This document shows positions 43,659 to 54,337 of a DNA stretch of 64,000 nucleotides, in pieces (position 1 is the stretch's first letter; each line of letters begins with the position of its first letter). A program made the translations under genes and the position numbers. The stretch comes from Schizochytrium sp. TIO01 (lineage: Eukaryota; Sar; Bigyra; Thraustochytrida; Thraustochytriidae), in NCBI GenBank assembly GCA_004764695.1, contig SMSO01000034.1, forward strand, positions 203,501 through 267,500, written 5' to 3'. The notes under the pieces are model-generated. The model was not told where the DNA came from. It saw nothing but the letters and a program-made list of their open reading frames with translations, and did no database searches.

Positions 43659-45194
43659 TTAGCCGAGCTTCTTTACGTTCACAGAATAAGTATTTCCGTG
43701 CTTGTCGTTTTCCAAGTTATTACTGCCTCTGCAATCAGATGGTAGAATGATACGTTCTTCACTTATCTCAGGGCCACCTAAACAGGGAACCAATATGTTA
43801 TTTTCAATTTCACTGAAGTTCATCTCGCTTGTATCCGCTGCGAGCAAGATAGCAAGTGCGACAAGTTGCATCGAACTGAGTTTGCCGCGAGCGATATCGC
43901 CAACTTCTTCAGCCCGAACAGAGTTCGTGATCATTAGATTTCCTTCACAGTCCCTGATAAAAACACAAGTCACTTTGTAGTTCGAGTAGACGCCAACCAG
44001 TAGACCATTCAAAAACATGTAGTTGTATAGTTGACGAACAACTGAAAACTTTTTATGACGGTCTGATCCACATCCAGTACAGCCATGATCACAATAAGTC
44101 TCACTGAGGTTGTCGTAGGAGTAATTCTTACCAGGACCTTTGAACTCACCTACGATCAACGGAATATGGGTATCGTTTACTGTCTTAGCAGCAAAACAAA
44201 AGTCTGCTCTACCCTCTACTTTTTCCTGACCAGACGTATAGATGGAGACCTTATAAGGGACTTTTTCGTTGGATTCTTGAGTCATGGCTTTTGTTACAAC
44301 ACGCATAACTTGCTGAAATGCGTCCGTGACAGTTCCTTCGTTTAAGAATTTTACCGTATCACTCACATCCTCAAAGGCATCTTTGAAGTTGACGGTAGAT
44401 TGCAGTTCATTCAGAATATCAATGTACCCTTTCTCGTTACAGTAGTCCACGAAAGACTTTACTAACAAAGACCTGACCTTCGCAGGCGAAGTGGGGTAAT
44501 TATGGAGGTTCGAGATATCTGTGTTGCTTTGTCGTATTTTGGGTGAATCCTGAACATTTGGTAGACGATGACTGGTGACCGACAGAAAATGTTGCGGTTC
44601 CGTACGAGAAATCAAATCACTTAACCTCCTCACTTCAGCTTGATGATCATCGATTATGTCCTGCGTTTTTGCAAGGCGTTGTTCTTTGGCAAGAATTTGT
44701 TGCTCTTTCACTTCTAACGACTTTTCTTTTTCGATAATTTTTTTGGACAAATTCACGCAAACGGCAAGAGTAGCGTCCTGTATATCATCGGGCGAGTACC
44801 CGTACCTCCTCTGGAACAATTTTGACTTGATCTCACCACGACAGAAAGCATCGAGAAAATTGTAGTTATCGAGTCCTAATTTGTCGGTGATTTCCTCTTT
44901 CAGATCCTCGATTTCTTGCAAAAGCTTGGCTTTTTCAGCCTCGAGGTTCTCAAGTTTTCGATCCATACGCTTGTTCTCCTCAGCCTTTTCTGCACGCAAA
45001 GTTCTAGCGTCGGCCAAGAGGGAAGCTAATTCCTGATTCAAGACTACGTGTTTCATAGGAGTGGGTCTGTCTGAATCGGTTGTGAACATCTGAATTGATG
45101 AGAGGCGGGGTTCTCGTCTTCTAGCGGCATTCCTTGTCTGGTTGGTGATCTTGGAGGCTGCATTTCTAACTACCTTGATAGTAGCACCTATCAT
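43659..45194 (-). CDS. Crinkler-like nuclease paralogue lacking the kinase domain
   Basis: 511 residues, paralogous to 37437-39584 over its whole length: the same MIGATIK start, coiled coils and a FLDAFCRGEIKS block, then the nuclease-like core GRADF...GEFKG and RQLYNYM. It stops (TAA) shortly after the segment equivalent to residue 475 of the longer copy, so the linker and whole kinase-like domain are missing. Conservation is high around residues 105-150, where parts of the DNA are also nearly identical, and lower elsewhere, so the split is not very recent. It may be a nuclease-only variant or a truncation; no frame break is visible. Upstream DNA is also duplicated. Confidence 0.7.
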   Translation of the reverse strand: MIGATIKVVRNAASKITNQTRNAARRREPRLSSIQMFTTDSDRPTPMKHVVLNQELASLLADARTLRAEKAEENKRMDRKLENLEAEKAKLLQEIEDLKEEITDKLGLDNYNFLDAFCRGEIKSKLFQRRYGYSPDDIQDATLAVCVNLSKKIIEKEKSLEVKEQQILAKEQRLAKTQDIIDDHQAEVRRLSDLISRTEPQHFLSVTSHRLPNVQDSPKIRQSNTDISNLHNYPTSPAKVRSLLVKSFVDYCNEKGYIDILNELQSTVNFKDAFEDVSDTVKFLNEGTVTDAFQQVMRVVTKAMTQESNEKVPYKVSIYTSGQEKVEGRADFCFAAKTVNDTHIPLIVGEFKGPGKNYSYDNLSETYCDHGCTGCGSDRHKKFSVVRQLYNYMFLNGLLVGVYSNYKVTCVFIRDCEGNLMITNSVRAEEVGDIARGKLSSMQLVALAILLAADTSEMNFSEIENNILVPCLGGPEISEERIILPSDCRGSNNLENDKHGNTYSVNVKKLG

Positions 45195-45199
45195 GGTGT

Positions 45200-46100
45200 T
45201 CGAACGAATTTTGAGGTGTTCGAACGATTGGGTTTTGCTGCTCTTGAGAACTAGGTTTGGATGCTTCCTCTATTGTCTATACTTGATTTACTAATGAATC
45301 TTACTAGTAGATATTCTTACTTATTTATTTGTTTCTTACACACCCTCAAATCAAACCCATATCTTCTTCTAATGACTCATACACTGCACGAGGGATAAAC
45401 TATAAAACAAGCTCTGAATATCATTACAAATCGCATCGATCTATATAGGTGCAATAGTATGCTAAGTATTCTTTTTAAAAAATTACTACTCAAGTTATCG
45501 TTCATAAGTATTTTGCGAAACCCAGAATCCGCGAAGTAAAGTCTGCAGTGCTCGTTTGCATAACTTTGATGCCGCGTGGCCGCAGCGTCCACGAATCTAT
45601 TTCTCTCCTCGCACGCGCCGTTTGCCGTGTGCGCGTACGTGCATGCACTCATTCCACCCATCTCTCCCTCCACTGTTCGATCACGCAAGTCAAACGTTGT
45701 GATGATTCGATGCAAGTGGGTAAGATCGATGCCCCCGCTCGCCAAGGCCAAGGACAACTTTCCATGCATCGTTTGACTGCGTAAGTCGAAAGTTGTGCAG
45801 GTTGTGCTGGCTCGTGTCGGTAGGTAGAAGAAGAGAAGATCGGTCCTCTCAGTAGACCTTGATCAAGCGATTTGTGCAGGCAGTGCTAGGCAGGAGAGGA
45901 GAAATGAAGATCGGCTGATCGTTTGGTTGAGCAGTGTTGTTAGAGACTTGAAGAACGATTTTCTGACTCGCCAGCGGTAGAGGCTTGACTACTTATCTTT
46001 TGATCACCTAAGTCGAGAGTAGTTGTGCAGTTAGAGAAGATCGATAGGTAGATGGATACCCTCGCTCACCAAGGACAAACTTTGATCAATCGTTTGTTTT
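45200..46100. repeat. Duplicated upstream module (copy B)
   Basis: Matches 39,590-40,490, with indels, including the aagtcgaaagttgtgcagg-type phrases near 45,782 and 46,011. An extra 29 bp or so near 45,415-45,445 is absent from copy A. Copy B stops short of the broken P-loop gene, so that gene was not co-duplicated or was replaced by the exonuclease locus. Confidence 0.75.
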
Positions 46101-46115
46101 ATTTCAAAAGCTGTA

Positions 46116-47074
46116 CTATTCAGAGTTTATATTCATGAGTCCTCTACCAAACGCACACTGATTCGGTGCTTCTTTTTGAAGCTTATATCTATACTTTACA
46201 TAATAATCAAGGTCATTCCAACACTCAGGCTCCACTGTGCTCATAAGTAGGTACTCTTGAATGTCAGAAGCCCAGGGAGGAATGTCCTAAACATGTGAGA
46301 CAATAAAGGCTCTCTGTGTGATATCTTTCATTTTAATTTTATCCCTTAGCCATCTGTCAAATCCGCGCTTGTCACCAGTCTTCAGTATGCCATATGCAAA
46401 ATTTCTCAGACCTGAGACGGAATCAAAATGCCCCTTTTCACACATTAAATTAGCTCTCCAAGGTCCAACATATCTGATACAAGTGAGACACTCATCTACA
46501 ATCGTTTCTTCGTTCTCAAGATCATCAAGTTCCTTAAGCAGATCGCGCTTCGGTGCAATCCATTCTTTATAGATGTTTTCCAAAGCGAGAACGTCTGCAT
46601 CAGCTCGGTGCGCATTCTCAATAGGTTTGCCAAACATGACCTCATGAACATCCCCCAATCTAAATGATTTCATATTGGGGTAATTTTTCCTTAACCAAGG
46701 TAAAGAGTCCCAAAACTTAATTTGTTGAGGAACAACACCATTCAACACTTTGAGGAGAATTAATTGATCAAAATATGTGTTATTGTGAGCAATCATTTCC
46801 ACATAATCGAAATCGTCGACGTTGAATTCCTTAAACATTTTAGCAACGGCCTGTTCGATGGTGGGTGCATCTTTGATGTCTTGGTCATGAATGTTGTGAA
46901 TCAATGAAGAATTAGGAGGAACTCCTCCCTTAAAACCGGGATTGACGAATGATGTAAAATGGGTCCATCTACAATTTTTGCGCATATTTGTAGAATCTTA
47001 TGATTTTTACTAAACATTGGCATGTTCCGAAAACCGGTTGTTTCCAAATCGTATATAATATGAAGAACTTTCAT
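46116..47074 (-). pseudogene. DEDDh 3'-5' exonuclease with a frameshift and an in-frame TAG
   Basis: ExoI motif DLETTG appears about 10 residues after the ATG at 47074. Near 46,962 the frame shifts by one base and continues with AHNNTYFDQL (ExoII, Asn/Phe-Asp) and HRADADVLAL (ExoIII, His-x4-Asp), the full DEDDh set of the DnaQ superfamily. The second frame ends at TAG (46287-46289), but the same frame stays open and coding-like for 56 more codons (DIPPWASDIQEYLL...) to a TAG at 46116. Such exonucleases proofread or process DNA ends; copies are frequent in large DNA viruses. Two separate lesions make it a probable pseudogene. It is divergent from the secreted-protein gene with 92 bp between starts. 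Confidence 0.7.
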
Positions 47075-47166
47075 GTTTTTAATAGCGGCCGCTTGTCGTT
47101 TCGAGTTTGCATTAGATTTTTTTTGTTCTGTTGAGCGGGGGAGGGTTCTTGGATTAAGCTCTCCAA

Positions 47167-47806
47167 ATGTATGTTTCAACCGCTTATTGTCTCGTATTCA
47201 CAGCACTAATATGTATCCTTGGACCTGCTTTAGGATCGGATGTCTCTGTGACGACATCCGATGGGACAACTGAAGAATCAGGTGTAGAGGTGGTCGGCAA
47301 TGAAATAGTTTCATGCAATCTAAACACTGACACTGGTAATATGCTGTGTGCGAATAGAGGTTATGATACTATCATCCAATATCACAACGTTAGGCAGTTA
47401 ATGATGTGTGAGTATCACTACTGCGTAACCTTCACAGACGATGAAGATGTGTTGACTTGCTCCGGCTATGTGTATAAATCTAACGCTGTAGGTAGCTCCA
47501 AACTTTATAACCCATTGACTCCATGGGTTTCTGATTCTGATCCTAGCACTCGATCCGATGGTACTGTTGTTGAATTAGGTACTCCATTTAATATAATGAC
47601 TCTATGGTTGTTGCATTTTTCTCGATATGATGCATGGGTCATGATGACTGAAACGAATAAGCTGATGAGAAACCGGGACTCGTTTTAATTTTGCTTTAGA
47701 TCAAGAAGAAGAGGATAAACATGTTCTAGCACTTATGCGCGCTATCCATGATCATTTACATTCTCTCAAAGACTATTTACAACAACAATATGCCGCTTTC
47801 TTATGA
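47167..47806 (+). pseudogene. Secreted or membrane protein of unknown function, one frameshift
   Basis: The first frame encodes 173 residues, with a signal peptide (about 1-23, ending PALGS) and a Cys-containing ectodomain, ending at TAA 47686-47688. From 47687 another frame continues without a break for 39 codons with gene-like composition (EEEDKHVLALMRAIHDHLHSL) to TGA at 47804-47806, suggesting a one-base shift near the original stop. If the first stop is genuine the gene is simply the 173-residue form. No family recognised. Confidence 0.5.
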
Positions 47807-47819
47807 AATTGATATCTAT

Positions 47820-48165
47820 AGATGTACCTTATGTTCATTTTTATGCTATCTCACTTCAAAATATTTTATCTCGATAAGTGTTTATTTTAATTTTATATTT
47901 CCGAAATGATGGAGACTTTAAAAATATTTTATTTGAAATAAAAATCTTTTGTCTCACGATGGGAAACTGAAAATATATTATTGGAATTAAACATATTTTG
48001 TCTCAAGATGGGAAACTGAAAATATTTTATTGGAATCAGAGATATATAAAAATTCATATGAACATTGAATCACTTTCCTTCGAGTAGCTCATTGTTGCAA
48101 TTTATTCGGCGCTTACTTTCTTTAAGGCTAGCAAGATGGGTTAAGGTAGAATGATTTTTTTTTCT
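47820..48165. other. AT-rich spacer with a ~50-bp direct repeat
   Basis: A unit reading gatgggaaactgaaaatat occurs near 47,957 and 48,007, with a weaker third copy near 47,907. No gene. Confidence 0.6.
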
Positions 48166-48171
48166 TTGTGC

Positions 48172-49092
48172 TCACAAAACTTCATCCACGAGTTCTTCGA
48201 TTACAGCTTCGAGCATTTGCATCTCAACATCGCAATTGGCTACAAATTGCTCTGTTCGTTTGGGACTGTAAGTGGCATTTCCAAAGTCAGATACGAACAT
48301 CGTCGTTAGAGACCACCATATGGAAAGCAGGGAGACATATTTTGTGGTGTGTGATCCCATTCTCGTGCAGGATTGAAAGCGTCTTACGCATATCATCTCC
48401 ACGTGGATAAAGGCTTGCTCCAATGCAGCTTCTGGCATCGTTGCCAGTGGCGACCCTTCCGAGAAGTCACAAAGATTTGCCGATCGTTAGTAAACCCCCC
48501 GGCGTGAAAAAGGTAGGGTGCACACACACCTTGCAAACTGCGAAGAGGGTCTCTGTACATCTTTATTTCATCATGAAAGTACGCCTTGGCGTAGGGATCC
48601 TCCTTATCCAGGGTTTTTAGCACGAGAGGAATACCACTTATAGTCATTTTGATAGATTGAGTTAGAGAGTTTGCACTGGGACGTATTTCGCGCACCTCCC
48701 AAGGAAAACCGATGCAAATTTGCTTGAGGGGGGGGGTGTATCTATCAAAGCATGGCGTAAAGAATCTCCAGCTGACTTCTTGTTGCGAAGATGTTTTCAC
48801 CAACTGAAATGAAAGTATTTTTCATATTGTTGATGATGTTCCCAGGAACTAGCGCGGCATTGTTATGGATGCCGTCTCCATTTGCACCTCCACCAGCGCC
48901 AGCTGCTCCAGGTGCATGTGGCGGCGGCTGTTGACCGCCGTTTCCTGGACCTTGACCATTTCCACCTGGAGCGCCACCACCTCCATTGTTGTTATTGTTG
49001 CTGTTATTGTTGCTGTTAGCTGCTTGCTGTTGGGCTTGTTGAAGAGCGAGCCATGCATTTTTCATATCCTGAACAAATTGTGCTTTATTCAT
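48172..49092 (-). pseudogene. Broken kinase-like gene with Asn/Gly-rich N-terminus
   Basis: Three or more minus-strand fragments in different frames form one kinase-like protein. 49092-48745: a short helix (NKAQFVQDMKNAWLAL), then Gln, Asn, Gly and Pro runs. 48803-48393: PLVLKTLDKEDPYAKAYFHDEIKMYRDPL (VAIK-type Lys and alphaC Glu), then SLQGVCAPYLFHAGG. 48438-48172: the end of the fold with SDFGNATYSP (DFG). Between the last two pieces a third frame supplies a catalytic-loop-like ILHENGITHHKI in which the usual HGD Asp is lost. Frame breaks near 48,745-48,800, about 48,430 and about 48,310-48,380; a G-run at 48,728-48,736 is one candidate. Such short kinases recur among Crinkler-like and fungal intragenomic effectors. 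Confidence 0.6.
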
Positions 49093-49369
49093 TTGAACGT
49101 CAATGGTGTCTCTGCCACTAGGGTGGCTGTCCAGTACTGGTCAAGAAAATTGTAGAATCTAGTGTTGTTTTAAATCACCAAACGATGTCCAGGGTTGCCT
49201 GTTTCCGCCTCTCTAGCAACATGTGCTAAAAAACTGGTGAGCAATGCTGTCGGAGAATCTGTTGAAAGACCACCGCCGCAGCCATTCAGTCCGGGGCTCA
49301 CAAACAGTCGACCATTTAGTATTTACTTTAAAATCGTGGCAAACTAGTTAAAGGCTTTCATGTCAGACG

Positions 49370-49690
49370 CTTCACTGGATACCATTGCTGGTTTGGTCTT
49401 GAGTGCTTCGCTTTTGAAAAGAATACCAAATTTTTGGATGATTGTTGCGAAATGCTACGTGGAATGCATTGGCATGGTATTCAAAATTGGTTTTACGAAT
49501 TACATCGAGCAACTGTGTTTAACCAGTAAAATGACCATGTTTTCCCGTAGTACTTCCATCATGAAAAAGGTGAATTTTGGGGCCTTTAGAAACATATTTG
49601 ATGAATCTATTTAACAGAAAGAGGTGATACAATTTCAAGAACTCTTCCAGTCATTTGAAGCATATTTGGAATGTTCCTCACCTCAAGAAG
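49370..49690 (-). pseudogene. Decayed coding remnant, unknown
   Basis: On the minus strand a stretch of coding-like composition reads YHLFLLNRFIKYVSKGPKIH, then HDGSTTGKHGHF, a stop, and TQLLDVIRKTNFEYHANAFH onward to about 49,375, with a further stop just upstream near 49,685. The plus-strand frame at 49360-49614 looks like its shadow. Family unknown. It marks the right edge of the AT-rich island. Confidence 0.35.
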
Positions 49691-49831
49691 AAATAAAACT
49701 GTCATTCCTCAAACCACCTGCTAGGTCCTTGGAGGAAGTGAAGAGAGAAAACATGAAGACTGAGTGTGACATTCATTGAAGTACAAATAGTGAAATATTT
49801 ATGAAAACGGAGACGAACTACAGGTAGAATA

Positions 49832-51757
49832 TTAAGAGAGAGCGAGAGGTTGCTCTGGAGTAGCAACTGCAGCACTGGCCTTTGCATTCTGATTATACTC
49901 TTGTTCCACATTAGTCACAGTAGAAGGAATTGAAGCACTTACATTTGCATTGCCGTCTGGCAAATGAACAGTGGAGCTCTCTGGAACTGTCACAGTACTT
50001 GCGACATCATTTGGTGTTCGGTGGACACCAATCATGCGCTCATAATACGAAAGGTGCTCAGGTTTCACAGCTTCGCCATGATAGTCCTCTGCACGGCCCA
50101 GTAAAATGAGGTCCCAACGATCATCGGTATGCGACATGTCCATAGAAGACACATCTGGTGTAAAAAGCTCAGTGACCACGAGACCAACAAAGCCACATGC
50201 AGCACAAAAGAGAAAGATCGACTTGATTGTCAGCGTATTACCTTGATTTCCATAAGTGAGTAAAAGAGCACCAAATAGGGCACCGAGCTTGCCGACTGCT
50301 GCTGCTACACCATGCGCCTGACTTCGTACATCAGTTGGGAAGAGTTCAGCAGGCAGGAGCCACGTGGTCGCGTTTGGACCAAATTGCCCAAAGAATGTCG
50401 TGAGATAGTACAAGGCCTGGAACCAAGACGTATATTCGGGTTTTGAGAGGTCATTGTAAGCAACTCCGCAAATAAGAAAGAGAATGAACATTGCAAGGAA
50501 GCCTAAACTCTGCAGACGACGTCGCCCCATCCAGGGCTCGTCGATGACAAAGGCAGCACCATAAAGTCCAACGAGAGCTACACTTGAATTGAGCAGTGAA
50601 TATTCAAGGGTGAGAAATACAGAGCTGTCCTGCCCAATAATAGACGCAATAATAGAGTTCTGAAAAAGCTTATTGCTGTAGTAGATAGCATCCCAAACAA
50701 ACCAACTCACAGAGGTACCAAAGACACGATGCCAGTAATACTTTAGAACTAGATTCCGGTGTTTTTGTTGTTTAGTTTGCACTTTGGTACCATTTTTTTC
50801 TTTGTTAGCACTCCAAACTTTAGACTCCTTCAAAAACATGAACCGACCAGCAACTAGCACAGCAAGGAAGAAAGCGCCGATTGCGTACTGAAGACGCCAT
50901 GTGAGTTCGAGAGATCGATCAGAGCATCCGGTGTCTTCGGTGCAACCCGTCCCTGCCATGGTGGCAAGAATGACAACGGTATTACCAACATTGCCGATGC
51001 TCTGCATCGCGAAAGTAAGTACTACAGCTTTGCCACGAATCTGGTATGGCAAGTTTTTCTCCTTTTTGAGTGCATCTGCTGACTCAGCAGCGCTTGCAGA
51101 AGCCAGAGGAAATTCGCCTCCAACTCCATAAGAAAAGAAGAATAAGGCAACAGCAAAGAAGATCCATTGACCCGTTAATGTGCGCCCTTTTGCAGCTGCA
51201 GTGAGGATACCACATACGCACATGATTAATGCAGTGAGGCAGGATCCCATGCGGCGGCCAAAGACATCGGCTACATAGCCAAAACTGAGCATGCCTGCAA
51301 TAACACCAAGTACCTCGACATAGGTCAAGCTCGATACCACACCATTGTTACAGGTCGGATCATCTGAGTAGCACTCTGGATACAGTTCTTCCCAGAGCAG
51401 CTCGAGATTCCCGATTGCGAAGAGAAAGTAGGCTTCATTGAACATACCTGCCCCTGCCAGAATGCTTTTGCCGCACAATGCAACATTGTCTTTTGACTTT
51501 TTCTTGAACGAGCGGTCATCCTTGCGCTCAACTTCAAAGCCTCCACCGCTGCAGACGTTTGCGGAAGACCCAAAGGCCCGTTCATAAAAGGCAAGTCGAT
51601 CTCGATCCGCTTTTTCTTCTTCATTTTCGCGCCCTGCAACTTCGCTGTCCTTGGCCATTACCACCGGTGGCGCTGGTGGCTCACTCGCATCCCTTTCTGA
51701 GCTGTAAGACTCAGAGGTCTCAACCGAGCCAGTATTGCTGGCATTTTGCAAGTCCAT
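49832..51757 (-). CDS. MFS transporter, phosphate:H+ symporter (PHS) type
   Basis: 641 residues. A 90-residue acidic cytosolic N-terminus precedes a 12-helix major facilitator core. Family marks: GYVADVFGRRMG in the loop between helices 2 and 3 (the MFS RxGRR signature), GVGGEFPLASASAAE in helix 4, and FFGQFGPNATTWLLPAELFP-type helix 10/11, the hallmark of PHO84/PHT1 phosphate transporters, where FxNFGPNxTTFxxPxExFP is usual. Helix 4 has GGEFPL where PHT1 proteins have GGDYPL; the acidic residue is conserved. An insertion after helix 6 is Lys-rich. The long C-terminus is Ser/Thr/Val-rich. Likely plasma-membrane phosphate uptake; a related organic-ion substrate cannot be excluded. Intact, TAA stop. 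Confidence 0.85.
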   Translation of the reverse strand: MDLQNASNTGSVETSESYSSERDASEPPAPPVVMAKDSEVAGRENEEEKADRDRLAFYERAFGSSANVCSGGGFEVERKDDRSFKKKSKDNVALCGKSILAGAGMFNEAYFLFAIGNLELLWEELYPECYSDDPTCNNGVVSSLTYVEVLGVIAGMLSFGYVADVFGRRMGSCLTALIMCVCGILTAAAKGRTLTGQWIFFAVALFFFSYGVGGEFPLASASAAESADALKKEKNLPYQIRGKAVVLTFAMQSIGNVGNTVVILATMAGTGCTEDTGCSDRSLELTWRLQYAIGAFFLAVLVAGRFMFLKESKVWSANKEKNGTKVQTKQQKHRNLVLKYYWHRVFGTSVSWFVWDAIYYSNKLFQNSIIASIIGQDSSVFLTLEYSLLNSSVALVGLYGAAFVIDEPWMGRRRLQSLGFLAMFILFLICGVAYNDLSKPEYTSWFQALYYLTTFFGQFGPNATTWLLPAELFPTDVRSQAHGVAAAVGKLGALFGALLLTYGNQGNTLTIKSIFLFCAACGFVGLVVTELFTPDVSSMDMSHTDDRWDLILLGRAEDYHGEAVKPEHLSYYERMIGVHRTPNDVASTVTVPESSTVHLPDGNANVSASIPSTVTNVEQEYNQNAKASAAVATPEQPLALS

Positions 51758-51759
51758 CG

Positions 51760-54335
51760 TTGCCCTCGTGCACAGCTTTGAGTTCCCCTCGGTTCATCCC
51801 GAGTTGCTTCAAGTCCCGCCTCTTGGGCACTTCCTTTTGATCGTTGTTTGCACGCACCTGGGTACCTACTATGCAGCACTCGGCGGCTCTTCTTCTCCAA
51901 ACCATACTTGTCAGACTTACAAAAGGAACAGACAGCAGTCATTTACATGTCTTTAGTTCAACTCTCAACTTTGTGCATCGTAATACTTGACCCAGAGTTC
52001 GGGTGCTTTGCTCCACTGCCTCCTTGGGGGGGCCTTTCACTCACCGCAGCCTCTCTCCAGCGCAATCCAACGACACTGCGGCAAGTTCCGCAACGCCCTC
52101 CCACGTCTCGAGCTACTCCAAGCTAAGCCTGGTGCCCTTGCGTTCGGCATCCAACCTCGATTCCTGCACTTCACGAAGCTTCGAAGCTCGTGCATCGTTC
52201 CCCAAACGACACATTGACGCATGGCTCTTCCACTGTTTCCTCTTTAGCCTCGCTCTGCGAATGAGTGACATACGGCATCTTCATAGGTATTGCGGTGAGT
52301 GATTGAGTGAGTGAGTAACCAAAAGTAAGTAAACGCGCGAGGTACTGAACGGATTGAGGCCTGAACAAGAGCGTTCAAGAATCAAATGAAACTCAACAAA
52401 CGAGATCGAAGCCGAGAGTGATCCTGCTCCGGCACAGTCTTCTAAACGACGATGGAGGCCTCGCTTCTTAGGGGCAGGGGACGAGCGATCATTCTCAAGT
52501 CGACTCGAGGAACTTGCACTTGGAGGAGCTGATTGATTAGGGCTCCGAGTCCTTGCATGCCGGCTTCAAGATCTAGCAAAACTCCAAGTTGGGCCCGTGG
52601 TTTCAGGATACGGTTCCAGGATACTCTTGCTTTGACCGAGTATGGCACGAGCTGGCGAAATGCTGACCGTGCAGCAACCCCCCAATCCACAGCAGGGAGT
52701 TCGGAAAGGTAGCTCGCTAGTTTCATTAGTTTGATAGAACATTGACAAATATACAAATATGCCAGTGACTCGCGGAAAATGGTCCTTATTCAGCAGTGAC
52801 GAGGTTCCTCAGAACCAGAGGACGGACGATCGTGCAAAGCTTGCTTAGAAGCATCTAGTGGAGAAGCACCTTGAGGGCCGCGGTGATCGCTCATGGCACG
52901 CCTGGGTCTGCCTCGCGCCGTATGCACTAGATCGTCCCGTCGAGTTTCCAGTTAACCTTCCTTTGATTAGAGTGGCACGATATGGAGTCAAGATTGGAAA
53001 CTTCAACAGTCTTGGAGTCAGACACGGAGCTGAAATGGCGAGGCTGAGATCCCAAGCAAGATACTACTACCAGTGTCACCCGAGGTAAGAGCATCAACCT
53101 ACTAACAACTAGGTGTTAGGATGAAAATAGATTGCGCAAATCTTAGCATGGATCGTAGTTTCCACAGTAATTCACACCGGAAAAGTTGTAGCAAAAGTTT
53201 GCCCAATGGCAACGCCCGCGCCGTCGCAAGACCATGATCTTAGGCTGTGTTTGGCTGCAATTGACATGTTTCCTGTTCCCGCTTTATGTGAACAGAAACT
53301 CACTGCACCTCGGAATGGTGCCCACGTAGAACCAGCTGGAGAGAGCTCTGGCTAAAATTAGTTAATCCTTACGATGACTTGGTCTTTATTATGTTGTTAC
53401 TTGTAAGTTGTCCGCAGCAATTCGACTATTGCATTGTCCCCAAACTCCTTTCCTTCTGGCCTGACAATCATTATTCTTTGGAGTGTCCTTTCTTTCTTCT
53501 TTTCTTTGTTAATTTAAAGGCAATACAGATCATGTTCTCTTGTAGCACGATCTAGATATATCATTTTGCAATACCCCCGCTGTTCTTAGCTTATGTAAAC
53601 GTTATATCTCACCATTTAGGGGGCTATAGAAATGTCTTCAGAAGGGCGATAATGTTTGATTCCAAAACGGTAAAACTTCTTTGGTCTTGCTCGAGATTTA
53701 GTCCCAAGTATTTTAAACCACTCCATCTAAACAGAGACTACCGCTTGCAATCCTTCGATTTGGGCACACCACAAGTCAAAAGCAAAACAACGTGTTTATG
53801 AGAATATAGAAATGACCATGGCAGCTCATAAACCAGTCAAGAACATCATAATTGTTTGTGCTGGCGTATATTACCTCACATCAGAGGTTTCATCTTCTTT
53901 TGCTCCGCCAGTTGAAAAATGACAGCTCATATGTGAGTTGCTTGAGTTCATTAGCTCCCACTTTGGTTCTGCTGCTCTGAAAAATGCTATATTCAAGTTG
54001 ATAAATGTAATAATATTCATAAAATGAGCGAATGCCTCCAATCCCGAGAAAGGGCCATGAACTGGTGTGTATCCTCTTAATACACCCAGTCTTTAATAGA
54101 TTTTACAAGCTTTAGATAACATTTTCTTATAATGAAGGCAAAATTAAAGGACTTAAATAATACATTTTGGAGCAGCAGTTTGAGTCCTGAGAGTGGACAT
54201 GATAATTTTATGGAAACGTGAAATCAAATCATCGAAAAAGTGGGTCCAAGGTCAAGCAACGAGCCTCTTCAGAAACCACTGCAGATTGATAAACTTGCGA
54301 AACATCTTGCGTTGGGATAGGGGTTCTGGTTCGAA
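51760..54335. other. Intergenic, nothing supported
   Basis: About 2.6 kb. Frames of 60-104 codons at 51,850-52,760 and 52,858-53,088 overlap on both strands and lack motifs. No repeats of note. Confidence 0.5.
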
Positions 54336-54337
54336 GG

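Noticed and set aside
31273-49831. Terminal inverted repeats or target-site duplication bounding the island
   Set aside because: None found by eye at either edge; a self-alignment of 31.2-32.7 kb against 49.0-49.9 kb is needed.
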